In this document: one piece after another, positions 20,805 to 29,260 of the stretch | How positions within the stretch are numbered: position 1 is the first letter of the stretch | Layout of the letters: each line of letters begins with the position of its first letter | Assembly (NCBI RefSeq): GCF_003063245.1 | Contig: NZ_MUXE01000006.1 | Coordinates: 59,112 to 123,111 of the forward strand | DNA from: Arcobacter caeni | Lineage (GTDB): Bacteria; Campylobacterota; Campylobacteria; Campylobacterales; Arcobacteraceae | Direction of reading: 5' to 3' | Length of the DNA: 64,000 nucleotides | Made by a program: the position numbers and the translations under genes | The notes under the pieces: generated by a model | Databases searched by the model: none | Told to the model about the DNA's origin: nothing | What the model saw: the letters and a program-made list of their open reading frames with translations, nothing else

Positions 20805-21743
20805 TTATTTTTCTAAAAAAGAACCTAAGTTCATGATTTTTTGATATTTATTTTCTAACCTTTTTTCAGGAGTTAATTTTTTTAACTGCTCTAAAGATGA
20901 TAAAAAATATTCTTTTAAAGCTAAAATAGCTTCTTCTTTTTTTCTATGTGCTCCAATTAAAGGCTCATTTATAACATCATCAATAAGTTTTAACTCTTTT
21001 AAATTTTCTGCAGTAATCTTTAATGCATTCGCTGCCGTTTCAACTTTTGTAGGGTCATTCCATAAAATTGCACTACAGCCCTCAGGCGAAATAACAGCAT
21101 AAACTGAATATCTCATCATTGCTAGTTTATCAGCAACTGAAATAGCTAATGCTCCACCTGAACCACCTTCTCCGATTACAACCGAAACAGTAGGAGTTGT
21201 TAAATCCGCAAATTCATATAAATTTCTAGCAATTGCTTCACTTTGACATCTTTCTTCAGCTCCAATTCCTGGATAGGCACCTGGAGTATCAACTAGCATA
21301 AGAATAGGAATTTGAAATTTTTCAGCCATTTTTGCAGCTCTTAATGCTTTTCTATATCCCTCAGGGCTAGGCATCCCAAAATTTCTGTGAAGTTTATCTT
21401 TTGTTCCTCTACCTTTTTGTTCACCAATAACTAGTACTTTTTGAGTACCAATATATCCCAAATAACATACTATTGCATGATCATCAATATAGTGTCTATC
21501 CCCATGAATTTCATAAGCATTAGTTAATAAAGCATTTATGTAATCTAATGAATAAGGTCTGTCTGGATGACGAGCAAGTTGGAGTTTTTGATAATCACTT
21601 AAGTTTTTAAAAGTTTTTTCAACTTCTTTTTCTAGTTTTTTTTCTAAAATATCAACAGCATGTTCATCTGATTTTGTTTTTGCTGTAATTATCTCGTCTT
21701 CAATCTTTTTGATTTTGTCTTCAAATTCTAAGTAAGTTGCCAA
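20805..21743 (-). CDS. accA: Acetyl-CoA carboxylase carboxyltransferase subunit alpha
   Basis: With AccD transfers carboxyl from biotin to acetyl-CoA, making malonyl-CoA for the Fab genes upstream. The 312 residues show the AccA sequence pattern: [39 protein letters not shown] [11 protein letters not shown], and the glycine-rich oxyanion stretches [20 protein letters not shown] and [12 protein letters not shown]. The start is TTG (revcomp of 21741-21743), backed by a strong AAAGGG site. A terminator separates it from fabF, so it may be partly independent. Confidence 0.96.
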   Translation of the reverse strand: MATYLEFEDKIKKIEDEIITAKTKSDEHAVDILEKKLEKEVEKTFKNLSDYQKLQLARHPDRPYSLDYINALLTNAYEIHGDRHYIDDHAIVCYLGYIGTQKVLVIGEQKGRGTKDKLHRNFGMPSPEGYRKALRAAKMAEKFQIPILMLVDTPGAYPGIGAEERCQSEAIARNLYEFADLTTPTVSVVIGEGGSGGALAISVADKLAMMRYSVYAVISPEGCSAILWNDPTKVETAANALKITAENLKELKLIDDVINEPLIGAHRKKEEAILALKEYFLSSLEQLKKLTPEKRLENKYQKIMNLGSFLEK

Positions 21744-21755
21744 TTTTTTCCCTTT

Positions 21756-21789
21756 AAAAAAAAAGAGATAATCTACAATTATCTCTTTT
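21756..21789 (-). terminator. Terminator between fabF and accA
   Basis: Twelve-bp stem (21761-21772 with 21778-21789), 5-base loop, followed on the minus strand by about 9 T. A good intrinsic terminator for transcripts coming from fabF; any read-through enters accA. Confidence 0.85.
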
Positions 21790-21809
21790 ACACTTAGGTT
21801 TTATTTTAA

Positions 21810-23066
21810 TTATTTTATGTATTTTCTAAATATTACAGAACCATTAGTTCCACCAAAACCAAAATTATTGCTCATAACTGTAGTTAAGTTAGCTTTTCTA
21901 GCAATATTTGCTACATAATCTAAATCACATTCAGGGTCTTGATTATCTATATTGATTGTTGGAGGAATAATTCCCTCATTTAATGCTTTAATAGTAAAAA
22001 TTGCTTCAATTGCACCAGCTGCACCCAAACAATGTCCAATTTGACCTTTTGTTGAAGATACCAATGGAATATCTTTTCCATCAAATAGTGCTTTAATTGC
22101 TGCTGTTTCATTTTTATCACCAACAGGAGTTGATGTTCCATGAGCATTGATATAATCAATTTTTGGATATTCTCCAGTGATATTCTTTGCCATTTCAAAT
22201 GCCGCTTTCATAGCTCTTAAAGGACCATCCATAACAGGTGAAGTAATATGATTTGCATCACCTGATTCACCAAATCCAATAATTTCAGCATAAATTTTAG
22301 CACCTCTTGCAAGAGCAATTTCTAAATCTTCTACAACTAAAGCTCCAGCACCCTCACCCATAACAAAACCATCTCTATCAATGTCAAATGGTCTTGATGA
22401 TTTCTTTGGATCATCATTTCTTGTAGATAATGCTTTCATTGCAGCAAATCCTGCAACACCTGCAGCACAAACAGCACTTTCAGCTCCAACAACTAAAACT
22501 CTGTCAGCTCCACCAATCATAATAGTTTTTACAGCATCATTTAATGCATGAGTTGAAGCAGCACAAGCAGTTACATGTGCTAATGATGGACCTCTTAAAT
22601 TATGTTCAATAGAAATAAATCCACTTAGCATATTAGCTAGTGATGATGGAATAAAGAAAGGTGAAACTTTTCTTGAACCTTTTGTTTCACAAACAACAGA
22701 GTTTCTTTCAATAGTTGATAAACCACCAATTCCAGAACCTGAAATCATTCCAAATCTATCAGCAATTGAGGCATCAACTTTTTTATTTTCTTGCGTTATA
22801 TAACCTGAATCAATCATTGCTTCAAGAGCTGCTTTAATACCTAATTGAATAAATCTATCAGCTTTTTTTACTTCTTTTTTGTCCATTACAGTTGTTGGAT
22901 CAAAATCTTTTACTTCTCCAGCAATCTTTACAGAAAATTCACTTGCATCAAATAGTGTAATAGTGTCAATACCACAAACACCATTTACAACAGCTTCAAA
23001 AGAATCTTTTACATTATGTCCTGTAGAATTAATAGTACCAATACCCGTTACAACAACTCTTCTCAT
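21810..23066 (-). CDS. fabF: 3-oxoacyl-ACP synthase II
   Basis: Elongating condensing enzyme of type II fatty-acid synthesis, using malonyl-ACP. The 418 residues hold the Cys-His-His triad: C168 in VTACAAS, H309 in NAHGTSTPVGD and H345 in GHCLGAAGAIEA. The C-terminal NNFGFGGTNGSV is typical. It lies downstream of acpP on the minus strand and is followed by a strong terminator. Confidence 0.97.
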   Translation of the reverse strand: MRRVVVTGIGTINSTGHNVKDSFEAVVNGVCGIDTITLFDASEFSVKIAGEVKDFDPTTVMDKKEVKKADRFIQLGIKAALEAMIDSGYITQENKKVDASIADRFGMISGSGIGGLSTIERNSVVCETKGSRKVSPFFIPSSLANMLSGFISIEHNLRGPSLAHVTACAASTHALNDAVKTIMIGGADRVLVVGAESAVCAAGVAGFAAMKALSTRNDDPKKSSRPFDIDRDGFVMGEGAGALVVEDLEIALARGAKIYAEIIGFGESGDANHITSPVMDGPLRAMKAAFEMAKNITGEYPKIDYINAHGTSTPVGDKNETAAIKALFDGKDIPLVSSTKGQIGHCLGAAGAIEAIFTIKALNEGIIPPTINIDNQDPECDLDYVANIARKANLTTVMSNNFGFGGTNGSVIFRKYIK

Positions 23067-23139
23067 TTAAATATGCTCCATGTTTTTATATTATTTGAAT
23101 TATTCAATCTTTTACAAAAAAACTCAATAGTTTAAATAT

Positions 23140-23185
23140 AAATAGAAGAATTAATCTTCTATTTAAAATAGCGTATAAATTACGC
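23140..23185 (-). terminator. Two hairpins after acpP
   Basis: Overlapping the acpP stop is a small GCGTA/TACGC hairpin (23171-23185). After it comes a 10-bp stem (23140-23149 with 23155-23164) with a 5-base loop. The downstream T run is poor, so this may attenuate rather than stop transcription before fabF. Confidence 0.5.
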
Positions 23186-23410
23186 GTTATTTTCGATGTA
23201 TTTTATAGCATCAGCAACAGTTAAAATTTTTTCAGCATCTTCATCTGGGATTTCAATGTCAAATTTTTCTTCTAAAGCCATAACTAATTCAACAACATCT
23301 AGTGAATCTGCACCTAAGTCTTCAATAAACTTTGAATCTTCTTTTACTTCTGCTGGGTCACAATCTAATTGCTCAATAACAACTTCTTTTACATCATCTA
23401 ATAATGCCAT
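23180..23410 (-). CDS. acpP: Acyl carrier protein
   Basis: Carries growing acyl chains on 4'-phosphopantetheine. The 76-residue acidic protein has the attachment Ser36 in [18 protein letters not shown] precedes the ATG at good spacing. It lies in the usual fabG-acpP-fabF order and has its own -10 box, consistent with the high expression ACP needs. Confidence 0.98.
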   Translation of the reverse strand: MALLDDVKEVVIEQLDCDPAEVKEDSKFIEDLGADSLDVVELVMALEEKFDIEIPDEDAEKILTVADAIKYIENNA

Positions 23411-23440
23411 ATTTATTTCCTTTTATAAAATTATTTATGT

Positions 23441-23446
23441 ATTATA
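23441..23446 (-). promoter_or_regulatory. Candidate -10 box for acpP
   Basis: Perfect TATAAT on the minus strand in the 93-base fabG-acpP gap, about 30 bases ahead of the acpP start. No clear -35 box. Confidence 0.5.
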
Positions 23447-23503
23447 ACAAAAAAGTTTTTAAAAACTCTTTTAAATTAAATATTTGAACTCTTATTAAAA
23501 ATA

Positions 23504-24247
23504 TTAAACGTACAATCCACCGTTAACTTTTAATATTTCACCTGTAATATATGAAGCATGATCACTTAATAAAAATGCCACTGCATCAGCTATTTCTGCG
23601 GGTTGACCAAATCTTGAAAGAGGAATATTTTTTTCATATTCAGCTTTAACTTCGTCTTTTAATTCATGTGTCATATCTGTTTGAATGAATCCAGGAGTTA
23701 CTGCGTTATATCTAATTCCTCTTGAAGCTGCTTCTTTTGCAAATGATTTTGTCATTGCATTTAATCCACCTTTTGAAGCAGAATAGTTAGTTTGACCAGC
23801 ATTTCCCATCTCTCCAACAATAGATGAAATATTTACAACTGCACCAAATCTTTTTTTACTCATTACTTTTAAAGCTTCTCTACATCCAATAAATGAAGAT
23901 GTTAAGTTTGCATTTATTACATCATTAAAATCAGCAACACTCATTCTTAAAGCCAATTTATCTTTTGTAATACCTGCATTGTTTACTAAATATGCTAATT
24001 CACCATCTGAATCAATAATCGTTTTTATTGCTTGTGAAAACTCTTCTTCATTTGTAACATCTGCTTTTATAATTGCAGCAGTTCCACCAGCTTTTTCAAT
24101 CTCTTCTTTGATAGCAAGTGCAGCATCTGCACCACTTCTATAATTTATCCAAACTTTTAGTCCAAAAGAGCCAAGTGTTTTTGCAATTTGAGCTCCAATT
24201 CCTTTACTTGCACCTGTGATTAATACATTAGAACCTGTAAATTTCAT
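23504..24247 (-). CDS. fabG: 3-oxoacyl-ACP reductase
   Basis: NADPH-dependent short-chain dehydrogenase that reduces 3-oxoacyl-ACP. The 247 residues show TGASKGIGA near residue 11, NNAGIT near 89, and the catalytic Ser142, Tyr155 and Lys159 (YSASK). The tail GEILKVNGGLYV is the normal FabG ending. First gene of the fab run, with AAAGGAT as ribosome site. Confidence 0.96.
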   Translation of the reverse strand: MKFTGSNVLITGASKGIGAQIAKTLGSFGLKVWINYRSGADAALAIKEEIEKAGGTAAIIKADVTNEEEFSQAIKTIIDSDGELAYLVNNAGITKDKLALRMSVADFNDVINANLTSSFIGCREALKVMSKKRFGAVVNISSIVGEMGNAGQTNYSASKGGLNAMTKSFAKEAASRGIRYNAVTPGFIQTDMTHELKDEVKAEYEKNIPLSRFGQPAEIADAVAFLLSDHASYITGEILKVNGGLYV

Positions 24248-24280
24248 TTATATCCTTTTAATTTTTTACATTAATTGTTT

Positions 24281-24286
24281 ATTATA
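24281..24286 (-). promoter_or_regulatory. Candidate -10 box for fabG
   Basis: Perfect TATAAT on the minus strand, with TGCTTT 17 bases upstream as a weak -35, in the gap between queE and fabG; about 34 bases before the fabG start. Confidence 0.5.
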
Positions 24287-24317
24287 TCAACACTTTTATA
24301 ATAAAAGCATTTTAATT

Positions 24318-25082
24318 TTAAACACCTCTTTTATTATCCCAAACTCTAATATGCAATCTATCACAATATTTAAAACCATTTTCTATTGCCATATTTATTA
24401 CATCTTCACAATTTTTATTAATTTCATTTGCTGTATCGCCAAGTGGCATAAGATAAACCTCGCATTTTGGAATATCTTTTAAAATCTCTTGTATTTCACT
24501 GTTTGCTTCTTGTAAAAAGTCTTTTCCAATTACAAATTTTAAATATGATTCACTTGTATTTGTTAGAATTTTTGCAATTGTTTCTTTATTTATTCTTTTT
24601 TTAAAAGGTTCAAGTGAATTACTAAGTTTTACACTCATTGAAAATAGAATATATTTTTGATAATCAAATTCAAAATTTAGATTTAAAGAAGCATTTGTTT
24701 CAATTGTGACTTTATGTCCATCATTTATATAGTGTTTTAAAAGTTTCTGAAACTCTTCTTTATTCCAATATAATAAGGGTTCACCACCTGTTATTACAAT
24801 ATCTATTTTATAATTATTAGGATATTTAGAAAGTAAAGTATCAACTTTACTTACAATTTCTTCATAAGATTTATATTTTGTCCAAGTATCTCTAAACTCC
24901 ATATCAACAGCATAAAATGAATCACAAGCGCATTTTTTGATTCCACTTGGAGTTTCATACTCTACTGAAAAACCCTCACATTTGAAATTACATTTCCCAA
25001 ATCTTATAAAAATTGAGGGAGTTCCTACAAGTTTTCCTTCGCCTTGAATTGTTGGACCAAAAATTTCATTTATTTCAAGCAT
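24318..25082 (-). CDS. queE: 7-carboxy-7-deazaguanine synthase (radical SAM)
   Basis: Radical-SAM ring contraction of carboxytetrahydropterin to CDG in preQ0/queuosine synthesis. The N-terminal EIFGPTIQGEG is diagnostic of QueE. Cluster cysteines are C31 and C35 (CNFKC), but the third does not follow at two residues as in the usual CX3CX2C. A roughly 15-residue insert intervenes, and C51 and C53 occur in KCACDSFYAVD. ITGGEPLL is the SAM-binding GGE motif. Length is 254 residues. Its start overlaps queD by 8 bases. Confidence 0.9.
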   Translation of the reverse strand: MLEINEIFGPTIQGEGKLVGTPSIFIRFGKCNFKCEGFSVEYETPSGIKKCACDSFYAVDMEFRDTWTKYKSYEEIVSKVDTLLSKYPNNYKIDIVITGGEPLLYWNKEEFQKLLKHYINDGHKVTIETNASLNLNFEFDYQKYILFSMSVKLSNSLEPFKKRINKETIAKILTNTSESYLKFVIGKDFLQEANSEIQEILKDIPKCEVYLMPLGDTANEINKNCEDVINMAIENGFKYCDRLHIRVWDNKRGV

Positions 25083-25608
25083 AAAATGTGCTTCTACTTT
25101 TTGGTGTTTCTAAAAATTCCACATGAGAAACTTTGACATTTAATTTATCCATCTTCTTTTGAACAATTTTTAAAAACCATGCAGATAAATTTTCACTTGT
25201 TGGAACAAAATCTACAATTATATAACCTTCATAAAGTTCTTTAATATGAATTTCATCATCTTTAAATTTTGTAAGATTTACTAAATAATAACCTTCCTCA
25301 AAGTTAATTAATTCATTTTTATTTACATTTGGAATTAATGTAAAAAATAAAGGATCATTAATATCTAAAATAAATTTATGGTCAAGAATATCATCAATAA
25401 ATTGTTTAAACCAATTTAAATGCTTAAAATCTGTAACCATTCCATCTTTTAATTCTTGTGCTTCTAAATAAACTAAGATTTTTCCTTGATGTCCATGTAA
25501 ATGTCTACATTTTAAACATGAATCTAATGAAAATTCTGTATCTAAAGTTTGTGACCAAACTCTGTGACCATAACAAAACTCAAATTCTTTTGATATTTTC
25601 CAATGCAT
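25075..25608 (-). CDS. queD: 6-carboxytetrahydropterin synthase (QueD)
   Basis: Converts dihydroneopterin triphosphate to 6-carboxytetrahydropterin, the substrate of QueE. It belongs to the PTPS fold. Zinc histidines are visible in FCYGHRVW and in RHLHGHQGKI, and a Cys pair SCLKC precedes the second motif. At 177 residues it is longer than the roughly 120 of E. coli QueD, with inserts between motifs. It shares one base with queC and overlaps queE, which fits a coupled preQ0 pathway. Confidence 0.9.
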   Translation of the reverse strand: MHWKISKEFEFCYGHRVWSQTLDTEFSLDSCLKCRHLHGHQGKILVYLEAQELKDGMVTDFKHLNWFKQFIDDILDHKFILDINDPLFFTLIPNVNKNELINFEEGYYLVNLTKFKDDEIHIKELYEGYIIVDFVPTSENLSAWFLKIVQKKMDKLNVKVSHVEFLETPKSRSTFYA

Positions 25609-26291
25609 TATAAAACCTTATAAGTTATTGGATCAGTTTGGTTTGCAACTTTAAATCCATTAAGTCTAAGTCTACAAGAATCACAAATTCCACAAGCTTC
25701 ATTTTCTTCTTTATAACATGACCAAGTATGTTCAAGTGGCACATTTAATTTTATGGCTTCTAAAACAATTTGAGCTTTTGATAAATGAACTAAAGGTGTA
25801 ATAATATTAATATGCGTATCTTCTCTTGTTCCTTGATTTATAGCTTTTTTCATATCAGCTATAAATTCGTCTGTACAATCAGGATAACCTGAACTATCTT
25901 CTTGTACAACTCCAATATACATAGCAGTTGCCTCTTCTTTTTCAGCAATTGCTGCTGCTATTGATAAAAATATTCCATTTCTAAATGGAACATAAGTAAT
26001 AGGAACTCCAGCTTCAATTCCTCCTGTTGGAACATCAATATTTTTATCTGTTAAAGCACTTGCACCAATTTGTGTAAAAAAAGGAATATCAACTTCATAT
26101 TTTTCTAAAATTTTTAAATCATTACAAATATCTCTAAATGCTTTTAATTCTCTATCTTGTGTTCTTTGTCCATAATTAAAATGAACAGCAATTATTTCAT
26201 AACCGTCATTTTTTGCCATATATGAAGCAAGTGTGGAATCCATTCCACCACTTAAAATACATATTGCTTTTTTTGTTCTGATATTACTCAT
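25608..26291 (-). CDS. queC: 7-cyano-7-deazaguanine synthase
   Basis: ATP-dependent conversion of CDG to preQ0. The PP-loop SGGMDST lies near residue 15. The C-terminal zinc site is CYKEENEACGICDSCRLR. The 227 residues match the family. It overlaps moeA by 8 bases at its start and touches queD at its end, so queC, queD and queE follow moeA in one transcript. Confidence 0.96.
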   Translation of the reverse strand: MSNIRTKKAICILSGGMDSTLASYMAKNDGYEIIAVHFNYGQRTQDRELKAFRDICNDLKILEKYEVDIPFFTQIGASALTDKNIDVPTGGIEAGVPITYVPFRNGIFLSIAAAIAEKEEATAMYIGVVQEDSSGYPDCTDEFIADMKKAINQGTREDTHINIITPLVHLSKAQIVLEAIKLNVPLEHTWSCYKEENEACGICDSCRLRLNGFKVANQTDPITYKVL

Positions 26292-27507
26292 GTGTTAAAA
26301 AGTCCTTTTTTTTATCGCTAAAGAATTTCCAATTTATTGGTAATATTTTTATTAAACAATTTTTTTCTAATTTCTCAACTTTATCATCTATTATAATCAT
26401 TGAATTACAAGAACTTAAAACGCAAACCATTCCCGCTGATCTTTTTTGAGAAGCTTCAAAATATTCACCATCAAAAAAACCAGGAATTAGCGTAGTTTTT
26501 CCTTTTTTTGTTGAAAAGTCATCTTTTAATTTTCCTAAAATATAATTTGAATAAATATTTCTTGAACCAATAAGTTTTTGAATTAGGATTTTTCCAAACA
26601 TTTCAAATATTAATGCAGATGCAAGAGGATTTCCTGGAAGATTTAGAATATAAGTATTTTTAATTTTTCCAAAAACTGTTGGTTTACCTGGTTTTACATC
26701 AATTCCATCAAAAATAGTTTCAATGTTTAGTTGATTAAATGCTTCTTTTGTAAAATCCGCATCTCCAACTGAAACTCCACCAGAAGTGATTAATAAATCT
26801 GCATCTAAAGAGTTATTAACCAAAGTTTTTATATCTTCAATTGTATCTTTTGCTTGACCTATAAAAACTACATCACAACCTAATTCTTTTGCTCGACTTA
26901 TAAAAGTTGGTGTATTAGAATTATAAATTTGAAAAGATTCTATTTTTTCATAATGAAGTTTTAACTCTTCACCACTTGCAAAAACTACAACTTTTGGTTT
27001 TTTATAAACTTTTATATGTGAAATTCCTTGACTTGCAAGTAGGGTGATTTTTGAGAAATTAATGTCATCACCAATATTTATTAAAAGTTCGTCTAATTTT
27101 ATATCTTCACCAATATATCTTATATGTTGAAATTCTTTAACATTTTTTAAAATTTTAATTTTATTATCATTAAGTTCTTCTACATCTTCTTTTGGAATTA
27201 TTGCCGTTGAATTATCTGGCATTTTTGCGCCAGTCATTATTTTTATACAAGTATTTTTTTCTAATAATTTATTATTGTTATCACCTGCAAAAATAGTATC
27301 AATTATTTCTAATTCATTGTCTTTATCTTCATAAATTATTGCATATCCATCCATTGCTGAATTATCAAATTTTGGTAAAAAACTTGTGGCAAAAATCTCT
27401 TTTGCACATATTCTTCCCGTTGCATTTTCTATGGGGATAATTTCAAAATTTAAATCTAAAGTTAAATTTGAAATGATTTCTATAGCAGTTTGTACATTTA
27501 TAGCCAT
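26284..27507 (-). CDS. moeA: Molybdopterin molybdenumtransferase
   Basis: Inserts molybdate into adenylylated molybdopterin. The 407 residues cover the usual MoeA domains: the N-terminal part with FDNSAMDGYAI, MTGAKMPDNSTAIIPKEDV, then the MoCF-fold domain with ITSGGVSVGDADF, DVKPGKPTVFGK and NLPGNPLAS, and a C-terminal beta domain. It is first of the moeA-queC-queD-queE set. Why Moco insertion is linked with deazaguanine synthesis is not explained by sequence; it may be simple packing. Confidence 0.95.
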   Translation of the reverse strand: MAINVQTAIEIISNLTLDLNFEIIPIENATGRICAKEIFATSFLPKFDNSAMDGYAIIYEDKDNELEIIDTIFAGDNNNKLLEKNTCIKIMTGAKMPDNSTAIIPKEDVEELNDNKIKILKNVKEFQHIRYIGEDIKLDELLINIGDDINFSKITLLASQGISHIKVYKKPKVVVFASGEELKLHYEKIESFQIYNSNTPTFISRAKELGCDVVFIGQAKDTIEDIKTLVNNSLDADLLITSGGVSVGDADFTKEAFNQLNIETIFDGIDVKPGKPTVFGKIKNTYILNLPGNPLASALIFEMFGKILIQKLIGSRNIYSNYILGKLKDDFSTKKGKTTLIPGFFDGEYFEASQKRSAGMVCVLSSCNSMIIIDDKVEKLEKNCLIKILPINWKFFSDKKKDFLTHE

Positions 27508-27552
27508 ATTATTCCTTTTTGTAGTTAAAATAAAAACTTATGACAAGTTAGA

Positions 27553-27558
27553 TATAAT
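27553..27558 (+). promoter_or_regulatory. Candidate -10 box for the membrane protein-rsmE pair
   Basis: Perfect TATAAT in the 83-base divergent gap with moeA, 32 bases before the ATG at 27591. GTGAGA between them is a plausible ribosome site. No matching -35 found. Confidence 0.5.
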
Positions 27559-27590
27559 ACCAAAATTTTTTAAAAGTGAGATAAACAATA

Positions 27591-27995
27591 ATGGAATTAA
27601 TGCACAGTGCGGTTCAAACCCACATTTATACAATATATTTTTTCTTAGCAATTATGGTATTTAATCTATATTCTGTATATAAAGAAAAGGAGTTTATAGT
27701 TTTAGCAAAACGACTAAAATTTTTGACACCTTTATATCATTCAATAAATGCAGTAGTAATTTATACAGGGACAATAGTGGCTTTTTATGCACAAACTTTT
27801 AGTTTTACAATAGCTTTAATGATTCCAGCTTCTATATTTTTATTAGTTATTGAAATAAAAAGATATAAAAAAATGAGAGTTATAAAACATGACCAAATTG
27901 AATTACAAAATGAGTTTTATATTTATGCTAAAAAGATTTATACGATAGAAATTTCGGTAATTATTGCTGTTTATATTTTAAGTAAGGTATTTTAA
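27591..27995 (+). CDS. Small integral membrane protein of unknown function
   Basis: I do not recognise a characterised family. The 134 residues form four predicted membrane segments, roughly 11-29, 47-66, 69-87 and 115-133. A conserved-looking polar start HSAVQTHIYTIYF precedes the first, and a basic loop (KRYKKMRVIKHD) lies between segments three and four. The stop overlaps the rsmE start by one base, so the two genes are cotranscribed. No catalytic motif is evident. Confidence 0.75.
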   Translation: MELMHSAVQTHIYTIYFFLAIMVFNLYSVYKEKEFIVLAKRLKFLTPLYHSINAVVIYTGTIVAFYAQTFSFTIALMIPASIFLLVIEIKRYKKMRVIKHDQIELQNEFYIYAKKIYTIEISVIIAVYILSKVF

Positions 27996-28666
27996 TGCAA
28001 TTTACTTATGATGAATTTTGTGGAAGTGATATTTTTGAAATAAAAGATGAAGTTTATAATTATTTGATAAAAGCTAGACGACACAAAATTGATGATGAAA
28101 TATATTTTAGAAATTTAAAAGATGATAATATTTATTTATATAAAATTAATTCTATTGATAAGAAAAAAGCATATTTGAATTTAGTTTCAAAGGAAGAAAA
28201 AATTGTAATTAATGAAAAAAAATTACATCTTGGTTGGTGTGTTGTGGATCCTAAAACAGTAGAAAAAAATATAACTTCATTAAATGAAATGGGAGTAAAT
28301 AAAATCACATTTATTTATGCTGATTATTCGCAAAAAAACTTTAAAATTAATATTGAAAAGTTGGAAAAGATTTTAATTAACTCTTCAAGCCAATGTGGAA
28401 GATCGGATATTATAAAACTTGAAGTTTCAAAAAGCTTAGAAAATTTTATAAAAGAAAATAGTGATGTTTATTTTTTAGATTTTTCTACAAAAATGATTGA
28501 TGATAAAAAAGATGAAATTAAAACTTTAGTTATTGGATGTGAAGGTGGTTTTTCTAAAAATGAAAGAGAAAAATTTAACAAAGAAAATATTGTAGGATTC
28601 AATTCAAATTTAATACTTCGTTCTGAAACAGCAATAATAGCTGCAGGAACAAAAATACTCTTATAA
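27995..28666 (+). CDS. rsmE: 16S rRNA (uracil(1498)-N(3))-methyltransferase
   Basis: SAM-dependent SPOUT-class methyltransferase acting on U1498 of 16S rRNA. The 223 residues show an N-terminal PUA-like part (about 1-70) and a C-terminal knot with VIGCEGGFSKNE and LRSETAIIAAGT, the RsmE signature for SAM binding (LRxETA). Partner segments SSQCGRSD and YFLDFST are also typical. It follows the membrane protein directly and ends in a hairpin terminator. Confidence 0.94.
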   Translation: MQFTYDEFCGSDIFEIKDEVYNYLIKARRHKIDDEIYFRNLKDDNIYLYKINSIDKKKAYLNLVSKEEKIVINEKKLHLGWCVVDPKTVEKNITSLNEMGVNKITFIYADYSQKNFKINIEKLEKILINSSSQCGRSDIIKLEVSKSLENFIKENSDVYFLDFSTKMIDDKKDEIKTLVIGCEGGFSKNEREKFNKENIVGFNSNLILRSETAIIAAGTKILL

Positions 28667-28697
28667 AAAAAGATAAACTTTTAAAGTTTATCTTTTT
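28667..28697. terminator. Bidirectional terminator between rsmE and the cytochrome gene
   Basis: Fourteen-bp stem (28667-28680 with 28684-28697) around a TTA loop, flanked by A and T runs on the two sides; placed between converging genes. Confidence 0.85.
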
Positions 28698-28703
28698 ATT
28701 TCC

Positions 28704-29099
28704 TTACCAATTTCTAACTATTGAGTGGCAGCTAGAACATGCGTTTAACATATCAGAATAAGCATTTGTAGCTTTTATAAATGCTTTATTATCCAAATTA
28801 GATTCTAATTCAGTAATATCTAAAGATATTCTTTTTGAAGCATTTTCAGCCATATTTACCATATGCTTTTTATTGTCAGGTAAATATTGGTTTATAACTT
28901 TTGTATCTGAGAAAAGTGCATTTCCCTCTTTCACAAGTTTAGTTCCCTCTTTAATCAAATCAAGGTTATTATTTAAAAAACCTTTTTGAATTTGAGTCAT
29001 ACCTTTTTCCATAGTTGACATTGAGTTTTGCATTACATCATTTGCATTTACGATTCCAAATACTAATGAGCAAGCTAAGATTATTTTCGTGATTTTCAT
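28704..29099 (-). CDS. Periplasmic class II (cytochrome c'-like) monoheme cytochrome
   Basis: A signal peptide (about residues 1-19, ending in NANA-type cleavage at VNAND) is followed by a mainly helical domain and a single C-terminal heme site CSSCH (C121, C124, H125), six residues before the end. C-terminal heme placement and four-helix character are typical of class II cytochromes c. Its partner and ligand state are unknown. It is a single gene downstream of petABC but separated from it by a strong terminator. Confidence 0.82.
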   Translation of the reverse strand: MKITKIILACSLVFGIVNANDVMQNSMSTMEKGMTQIQKGFLNNNLDLIKEGTKLVKEGNALFSDTKVINQYLPDNKKHMVNMAENASKRISLDITELESNLDNKAFIKATNAYSDMLNACSSCHSIVRNW

Positions 29100-29208
29100 T
29101 TTATGTTCCTTCTACTTTTGGCTTTAAATATTACTATCTAAGCATTTAAATAAAACTTAAATTATTAAAATATAAGATTATAATTAATTTACTTTGATTA
29201 TGTACAAA

Positions 29209-29241
29209 AAAAAAGGCTTAGGAAAAAATCCTAAGCCTTTT
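29209..29241 (-). terminator. Strong terminator after petABC
   Basis: Thirteen-bp stem (29211-29223 with 29229-29241) with an AAAAA loop (as read on +), followed on the minus strand by a long T run. Ends the petA-petB-petC transcript. Confidence 0.9.
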
Positions 29242-29260
29242 TTATTTTATGAAGGGTGTT

